NCBI GenBank assembly: GCA_023264085.1
Contig: JALQTF010000024.1
Span: forward strand, 1-9,931
Length of the DNA stretch: 9,931 nt
Direction: 5' to 3'
Origin: Acholeplasmataceae bacterium
Lineage (GTDB): Bacteria > Bacillota_I > Bacilli_A > Acholeplasmatales > Acholeplasmataceae
The translations under genes and the position numbers were made by a program. Below, one piece after another: positions 4,992 to 9,931 of this stretch. Each line of letters opens with the position of its first letter. Within the stretch, counting starts at the first letter, position 1. The notes under the pieces were generated by a model. The model had not been told where the DNA came from. It searched no databases and saw nothing but the letters and a program-made list of their open reading frames with translations.

Positions 4992-7900
4992 TGTATTTAA
5001 AACTCAAATTGATATGCCACCAAATGTTCTTCAGTATTTAGAATTAAAAGAAGTACAAGTGGATTCAAAATCAAAAGTTTGGCACTTCCATATTGAGGTC
5101 ACATCTCTTTTAGATATACATCATTTGATGACCTTTGAATCATATTTAAAAGTTTATTTTAAAGCGAGTGTGATTTCAAAAGTAATCGTAACTTTTCATC
5201 AGCAAGCGGATTTCGATACATCCATGTTAGAAAAATATATTCAAACAATCTTACATGAATATCAAAAATTAAAGCCTAGTGCAGGGGCCTTAAAACATTT
5301 TAAATTTGATATTGATAATGATGTTATTATGTTTCATGTGGATGAAGATTCGGCATATATCCAACAACATTTTAAGCATATTGAAAAGATGTTGCATACA
5401 TATGGTGTGCTTTTTACATTGGATTTGTCAATTAGTAAAGAGATTCCTAAAGCCACAGCAGTGATCGAGAATGAGAAAAAACAACTCGATGTAATTCATG
5501 AGAAAAAATTAAAGTATAAAAAAGATGTTCCTGACATAGATAGTAATAAATTTACAACAAGACATTCTCCAGAGGCTATGAAAATTTCTAACATTCCAAT
5601 GGATCAATATCGATATGATCAATATCGTAATGAACATGGTCAGTCTGATTGTATCATTGAAGGTCAAGTTAGAAAAATAGAGTTAAGAACCTTAACAAAA
5701 ACAAAATTACTTACGATGATCCTTGCAGATGATGAAGACGCAATTAAAGTTAAGAGTTTTGTATCGAATCCAAAAGATGAAGCATTTGCAAAATCGATTC
5801 AAGAAGGCCACCATTTACAAGTTACTGGCTATTTTCAGTATGATAGTTTTGATCGAGACATCAACGTTATGGCCAAAAAGATGCTCTTTTTAGATAAGAA
5901 AACGAGCATTCGAGAAGATGATTCTAAACGTAAACGCATTGAATTCCATACCCATTCCACGATGAGTAATTTAGATGGTATCACGAGTATTACTGACTAT
6001 GTGAATCAAGCAAAATTATGGGGTCATGAAGCAATTGCGATTACAGATCATGATGGTGTTTATGGATTTCCCGAATTAGATAAAGCTGCGAAAAAAGCCG
6101 GAATCAAACCTATTTTTGGTACAGAATTAGCTTGTGTTGATCAAAATCAATTAAAAATCATTGAAGGTCATATGAGTGAATCCGATATGAAGTCACTTAC
6201 ATATGTTGTATTCGATATTGAAACGACAGGTTTCAGTGTGATCCATGATGATGTTATAGAAATTGCTGCTGTAAAAGTGAAACAAGGTAGCATTGTAGAA
6301 ACCTACCAACAATTTATCGATCCCAAACGCAAACTCTCTACATTTACAACAGAACTCACAGGTATCACAGATGAGATGGTAGTCGGCAAACCGCTCATTC
6401 AAGACGCATTGCAATCTTTTTTCGCTTTTAGTGAAGGCGCAATGATGGTTGCTCACAACGCTTCTTTCGATATTGATTTTATTGAAGCAAAAGCGCAAGA
6501 AAAAAATATAGATATCCCTTATATTGGTTATCTAGATACACTTATGTTGGCAAGATTACATTATGCTGATGACTTGAAATCATTTAACTTAAAAGCTCTA
6601 GCAAAACATTTTAAAATCAAACAAGAAGCTCATCATAGAGCTGAAGATGATGCTAGAGTTACTGCTGAAATTTGGATGATAATGATGCAACAACTCGCTA
6701 AAAAAGGCTTCTCGACAACAGCTGATTATTTTAAAATGAATCAAGTAGAACAGTATTATCAGCTCATGATTCCATTTCATGTAAATATTTTAGTTAAAGA
6801 ACAAAAAGGACTCAAAAACTTATATAAGATTGTGTCTCATGCACTTACAACTTTTTATCATAAAGGTGCAAAAACATCCAAACAAATCATTGAGAAGCAC
6901 AGAGAAGGGTTGCTCATCGGTTCTGGATGTTACAAAGGTGAAGTATTTGAAACAGCACTTAATAAATCTACTGAATCACTTGAAAAAGTTATGGATTATT
7001 ATGATTATGTCGAAGTTCAACCTCCAGAAAGTTATTTACATATTATTGATCAAATTGGTGAAGGTGGAAAAGAAATTGTTGAAGCAACCATTAAAAAGAT
7101 TGTGGATACAGCAACAAAACTTTCTATTCCTGTGATTGCTACAGGTGATGTTCATTACTTAAATCCAGAAGATCACATGTATCGAGATATTTATATTTCC
7201 ACACCACAAGTGGGTGGAGGCATTCATGATTTAAAAAGATATACTGTAAAACCAAAAGTGCATTTTAGAACTACGGATGAGATGTTAGAAGCATTTGCTT
7301 TTTTAGGTGTAGATGCAGAACGCATTGTTATTGAAGAAACACATAAACTTAATCATCATATCGATACCATTCAATTATTTCCTAGTGGTCTTTTAGCGAT
7401 TCAAGATGATGCTTTTAGTAACAATATTCAAATACCTAGTATTGAAGATGAAGTTAAAAGGCTCGTACAACAAGAAACTAAAAAACAATATGGTGATACG
7501 TTGCATCCAATCGTTTCAAGACGTATTGACAGAGAGTTAAAAAACATCATTGAGAATCAATTTGCTTCCATTTATTATATGTCTCATTTATTAGTGAAAA
7601 ATTCTTTAGAAGAAGGATATTTAGTTGGTTCAAGAGGATCCGTTGGATCTTCCTTGGTTGCAACGTTACTCAATATTACAGAAGTGAATCCATTAAAACC
7701 ACATTATCGATGCGAAGAAGGTCATTTTACAGCATTTAAACTGACTGATGAAGAATATCAAAATGATGGATATCAACCTTATGAAGAAGCATTTCAACAT
7801 CTTTTTGCAAATGTATATGCTGGTTATGATTTGCCAGATGCAGAATGTCCAATTTGTCAAAAAAAATTAATTAAAGATGGTCATGATATTCCTTTTGAAA

Positions 7901-9414
7901 CATTTTTAGGTTTTAATGGGGATAAAATACCTGATATCGATTTGAATTTTAGTGGAGAATATCAATCTAAAGCTCATGATTATGTCAAATTATTAGTGGG
8001 TGAAAATCAAGCTTATCGAGCAGGAACCATACAAACGATTGCTGAAAGAAATGCTTTTGGATATGTCAAAGGATACTTAGAAGATCATCATATCGAAAAA
8101 AGACCTGCTCAAATTGAGCGAATGGCAAAAAATATAGAAGGTGTTAAACGTTCCACAGGTCAGCACCCTGGAGGGATTATTGTTGTACCTGATGGGTATG
8201 ATATTTATGATGTCACACCAATTCAATATCCTGCGAATAACACAGATAATGATTGGTATACAACACATTATGATTATCATGCATTTGAATCAAATTTATT
8301 GAAACTTGATATTTTAGGACACGATGATCCAACGATGATTAAATTTTTCATGGATCATGTTAAACGTCATCCTGAAAAATATCCTTTTACTGATGCAAAA
8401 GATATTCCACTTGATGATAAAAATGTCATGAAGATGTTTTATGAAACGAATATTATTGGTGTAACAAAAGAGGATCTCATGAGTGATATTGCATCTTTTG
8501 CAATACCTGAATTTAACACACAATTTACGAGACAAATGTTATCTGATATCAAACCAAAAACATTTGCTGGACTCGTAAAAGTATCAGGATTATCTCATGG
8601 AACAGATGTTTGGTTGAAAAATGCTCAAGACCTTGTCAGAGGATCAACATCGCACGGTAGTGTGGATATTGATCAGATTATCGGGTGTAGAGATGATATT
8701 ATGGTCCAATTAATTGACTTTGGACTAGAACCTCTACGTGCATTTGAAATCATGGAATTTGTCAGAAAAGGGAAACCATCTAAAGATCCAAGCACTTGGC
8801 TCACGTATGAGTCTGAAATGAGACTTGCTGGCGTTCCAGAGTGGTATATTTGGTCTTGTCAGCAAATTAAATATATGTTTCCTAAAGCACACGCCACTGC
8901 TTACGTCATCATGGCATTACGCATCGCATGGTTTAAAATTCATGATCCATTATTATTTTACAGTGCTTATTTCTCTAAGCGTGTCGATAAATTTGATTAT
9001 GAGAAAATGATTGCAGGTCGAGTAGCATTGAAAAATGGTATTAAAGAATTACTATCTAAAAATTACTTATCAGTGAATGAACAATCGACATTGACGACAT
9101 TGCAAGTAGCCTATGAAATGAGTTTGAGAGGATTCGGATTTAAAAAAGTTGACATAAATTATTCAGATGCAAAAACATTCGTTATGGAAGACAATGCTTT
9201 AAGGATGCCATTTATTACGATTGATGGTCTTGGAGAAAACGTGGCTAATGGTATTATTGAAACGCGAACTTCAAGATTATTCACTTCTAAAGAGGATGTT
9301 AAACTTAGAACCAAAATTAATCAAACGGTATTTGCTAAAATGGAAACATACGGTGCATTCGATGAACTTATTGTCGAAAATGATGAAAAAGAACAAGGAT
9401 TGTTTGCACTTTAA
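4978..9414 (+). CDS. polC: DNA polymerase III alpha subunit, PolC type (with 3'-5' exonuclease)
   Basis: Replicative DNA polymerase of low-GC Gram-positives, 1478 residues (about 1440 in Bacillus). Order: N-terminal domain (1 to about 165), linker, OB fold (about 202-305), PHP domain (HTHS 324-327, TDH 356-358), DEDDh exonuclease inserted in PHP (D413 and E415 in FDIETTG, D498 in HNASFD, H553 and D558 in HRAEDD), PHP remainder (TGDVHYLNPED), then the polymerase core. The core has GSRGSVGSS at 884-892, catalytic D986 and D988 in PDIDLNFSG, and the third aspartate D1111 in KLDILGHDDP. TGQHPGG (about 1060-1066), YMFPKAHATAY and a helix-hairpin-helix (about 1411-1430) follow. All catalytic residues are present. 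The zinc module is atypical: C912, no second Cys, C957, C960 and about 20 extra residues. The C-terminus EQGLFAL is a degenerate clamp motif. The start is GTG with AAGGAGG at 4963-4969, 8 nt upstream. Confidence 0.98.
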   Translation: MDKFNVFKTQIDMPPNVLQYLELKEVQVDSKSKVWHFHIEVTSLLDIHHLMTFESYLKVYFKASVISKVIVTFHQQADFDTSMLEKYIQTILHEYQKLKPSAGALKHFKFDIDNDVIMFHVDEDSAYIQQHFKHIEKMLHTYGVLFTLDLSISKEIPKATAVIENEKKQLDVIHEKKLKYKKDVPDIDSNKFTTRHSPEAMKISNIPMDQYRYDQYRNEHGQSDCIIEGQVRKIELRTLTKTKLLTMILADDEDAIKVKSFVSNPKDEAFAKSIQEGHHLQVTGYFQYDSFDRDINVMAKKMLFLDKKTSIREDDSKRKRIEFHTHSTMSNLDGITSITDYVNQAKLWGHEAIAITDHDGVYGFPELDKAAKKAGIKPIFGTELACVDQNQLKIIEGHMSESDMKSLTYVVFDIETTGFSVIHDDVIEIAAVKVKQGSIVETYQQFIDPKRKLSTFTTELTGITDEMVVGKPLIQDALQSFFAFSEGAMMVAHNASFDIDFIEAKAQEKNIDIPYIGYLDTLMLARLHYADDLKSFNLKALAKHFKIKQEAHHRAEDDARVTAEIWMIMMQQLAKKGFSTTADYFKMNQVEQYYQLMIPFHVNILVKEQKGLKNLYKIVSHALTTFYHKGAKTSKQIIEKHREGLLIGSGCYKGEVFETALNKSTESLEKVMDYYDYVEVQPPESYLHIIDQIGEGGKEIVEATIKKIVDTATKLSIPVIATGDVHYLNPEDHMYRDIYISTPQVGGGIHDLKRYTVKPKVHFRTTDEMLEAFAFLGVDAERIVIEETHKLNHHIDTIQLFPSGLLAIQDDAFSNNIQIPSIEDEVKRLVQQETKKQYGDTLHPIVSRRIDRELKNIIENQFASIYYMSHLLVKNSLEEGYLVGSRGSVGSSLVATLLNITEVNPLKPHYRCEEGHFTAFKLTDEEYQNDGYQPYEEAFQHLFANVYAGYDLPDAECPICQKKLIKDGHDIPFETFLGFNGDKIPDIDLNFSGEYQSKAHDYVKLLVGENQAYRAGTIQTIAERNAFGYVKGYLEDHHIEKRPAQIERMAKNIEGVKRSTGQHPGGIIVVPDGYDIYDVTPIQYPANNTDNDWYTTHYDYHAFESNLLKLDILGHDDPTMIKFFMDHVKRHPEKYPFTDAKDIPLDDKNVMKMFYETNIIGVTKEDLMSDIASFAIPEFNTQFTRQMLSDIKPKTFAGLVKVSGLSHGTDVWLKNAQDLVRGSTSHGSVDIDQIIGCRDDIMVQLIDFGLEPLRAFEIMEFVRKGKPSKDPSTWLTYESEMRLAGVPEWYIWSCQQIKYMFPKAHATAYVIMALRIAWFKIHDPLLFYSAYFSKRVDKFDYEKMIAGRVALKNGIKELLSKNYLSVNEQSTLTTLQVAYEMSLRGFGFKKVDINYSDAKTFVMEDNALRMPFITIDGLGENVANGIIETRTSRLFTSKEDVKLRTKINQTVFAKMETYGAFDELIVENDEKEQGLFAL

Positions 9415-9432
9415 TGGGCTTTCTTATATAAT
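9404..9432 (+). promoter_or_regulatory. Possible sigma-A promoter for the Bax inhibitor-like gene
   Basis: A perfect TATAAT at 9427-9432 lies 17 nt after TTGCAC (9404-9409); TTTGCA at 9403-9408 with an 18-nt spacer is an alternative. The -35 would overlap the last codons of polC. No terminator hairpin is visible between polC and the next gene, so read-through from polC is also possible. Confidence 0.5.
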
Positions 9433-9459
9433 ATTCTTGTGATTTAGGAGGTAAAAATT

Positions 9460-9931
9460 ATGCGTTCATCAAATCCAGTTTTTGCCAATATAGAACGTTC
9501 AGCATCGTATACATCTGCTGAAGCTGCATCTTATAGAGGCATTACGTTAAAAACATTTATTTTATTAGGTATCGCTGTGTTAACAGGTTTTTATGCAATC
9601 ACAAGTCTACCAGCAGAAACCTTTATGAGTTTATTGGTAGGATCAGTGATTGTGGCATTAATCGCTGTCTTAATTGCAACATTTGTGCCTTCATTAGCGA
9701 TGCCAATGAGTATTGTATATGCAGCAGCTGAAGGTATATTACTTGCCATGATTACACTTGTTGCACATACATTTGTACCAGGTGCACCTTATGCCGCAAT
9801 TATTGCAACAACGGCGATATTCTTTGTGATGCTATTTCTATATTCTTCAAGAATTATTCGCGTCACAACGAGATTTAGAAAAATCATGTATGCAGTGTTA
9901 TTTGGAATTTTATTTTTCTTTATCGGGTTTG
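9460..9931 (+). CDS. Bax inhibitor-1/YccA-like membrane protein (3' truncated by window edge)
   Basis: The frame is open from ATG 9460 to the window edge (157 codons visible). AGGAGG at 9446-9451 lies 8 nt upstream. The start MRSSNPVFANIE is typical of the bacterial Bax inhibitor-1-like subfamily with an NPVF-type N-terminus (Pfam BaxI_1), usually about 230-280 residues. Five hydrophobic segments are visible at about 30-48, 55-77, 80-102, 110-128 and 141-157. The third carries YAAAEG (87-92), matching the conserved membrane Glu-Gly of the TMBIM/BI-1 superfamily. Bacterial members such as Bacillus YetJ act as pH-sensitive calcium leak channels, but whether this subfamily does so is not shown here. 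The remaining helices lie outside the window. It follows polC after 45 nt and may have its own promoter. Confidence 0.87.
   Translation, partial: MRSSNPVFANIERSASYTSAEAASYRGITLKTFILLGIAVLTGFYAITSLPAETFMSLLVGSVIVALIAVLIATFVPSLAMPMSIVYAAAEGILLAMITLVAHTFVPGAPYAAIIATTAIFFVMLFLYSSRIIRVTTRFRKIMYAVLFGILFFFIGF

Noticed and set aside
5602..5628. Short tandem repeat DQYRYDQYR in PolC.
   Set aside because: It is only two copies of four residues at the entry to the OB fold; chance similarity is enough to explain it.
6193..6780. Minus-strand open frames opposite polC (6193-6498 and 6598-6780).
   Set aside because: They lie antisense to the conserved exonuclease domain of polC, have low-complexity Cys/Phe/Ile-rich translations, and have no plausible ribosome site or family resemblance.
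8077..8535. Minus-strand open frames opposite the polC polymerase core.
   Set aside because: They are antisense to highly conserved PolC motifs; their Ile/Cys/Asn-rich composition is what reverse reading of AT-rich coding DNA gives.
6830..9442. Short plus-strand frames out of register inside polC (6830-7135, 8825-9010, 9221-9442).
   Set aside because: They are shadows of polC with no family signal. The last runs past the polC stop but overlaps the promoter and ribosome site of the next gene.
1..9931. Use of the Mycoplasma genetic code (TGA as Trp).
   Set aside because: Conserved tryptophans are TGG and every gene runs full length under the standard bacterial code.

Overview
The window is AT-rich DNA from a low-GC, Firmicutes-type bacterium. 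The best guess is an Acholeplasma-like mollicute or a close relative. The PolC-type replicase, the LeuRS type and strong AGGAGG-like ribosome sites fit Firmicutes/Tenericutes. Conserved tryptophans in LeuRS and PolC are TGG and no reading frame needs TGA read as Trp, so this is not the Mycoplasma/Spiroplasma code. The six visible stop codons are five TAA and one TAG. Genus assignment is inference.

Layout: (1) 1-1146, the 3' part of leuS, closed by a hairpin terminator that contains its stop codon. (2) 1174-3535, a compact module of an ECF-type sigma factor, an overlapping membrane protein that is probably its anti-sigma factor, and a secreted, strongly helical protein of unknown function. Nearly the same bipartite promoter-like element, CCAATAAAA, 13 nt, CGTA, lies before the sigma gene and before the secreted-protein gene. 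(3) 3553-3586, a bidirectional terminator between convergent genes. (4) 3567-4103, on the minus strand, a class I methyltransferase of the YtqB/MnmM family (tRNA wobble-uridine modification). (5) 4156-4202, a divergent promoter region whose two extended -10 boxes form an inverted repeat. (6) 4224-9414, a DUF1189-like membrane protein overlapping polC, the replicative DNA polymerase III alpha subunit with built-in proofreading exonuclease. (7) 9460-end, the 5' part of a Bax inhibitor-1-like membrane protein gene.

leuS, mnmM and polC are translation and replication housekeeping genes. The part most likely to be undescribed is the 1.17-3.54 kb sigma module. It appears to be autoregulated and to control its neighbouring secreted protein, which suggests an envelope-stress circuit. 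The proposed anti-sigma factor has no cysteine, so it cannot be a zinc-binding redox type. A second point of interest is PolC, whose zinc-binding module appears to have lost one canonical cysteine and gained about 20 residues, and whose C-terminal clamp-binding motif is degenerate. No tRNA, rRNA, CRISPR array, insertion sequence or phage gene was seen. No gene-free stretch exceeds about 120 bases.
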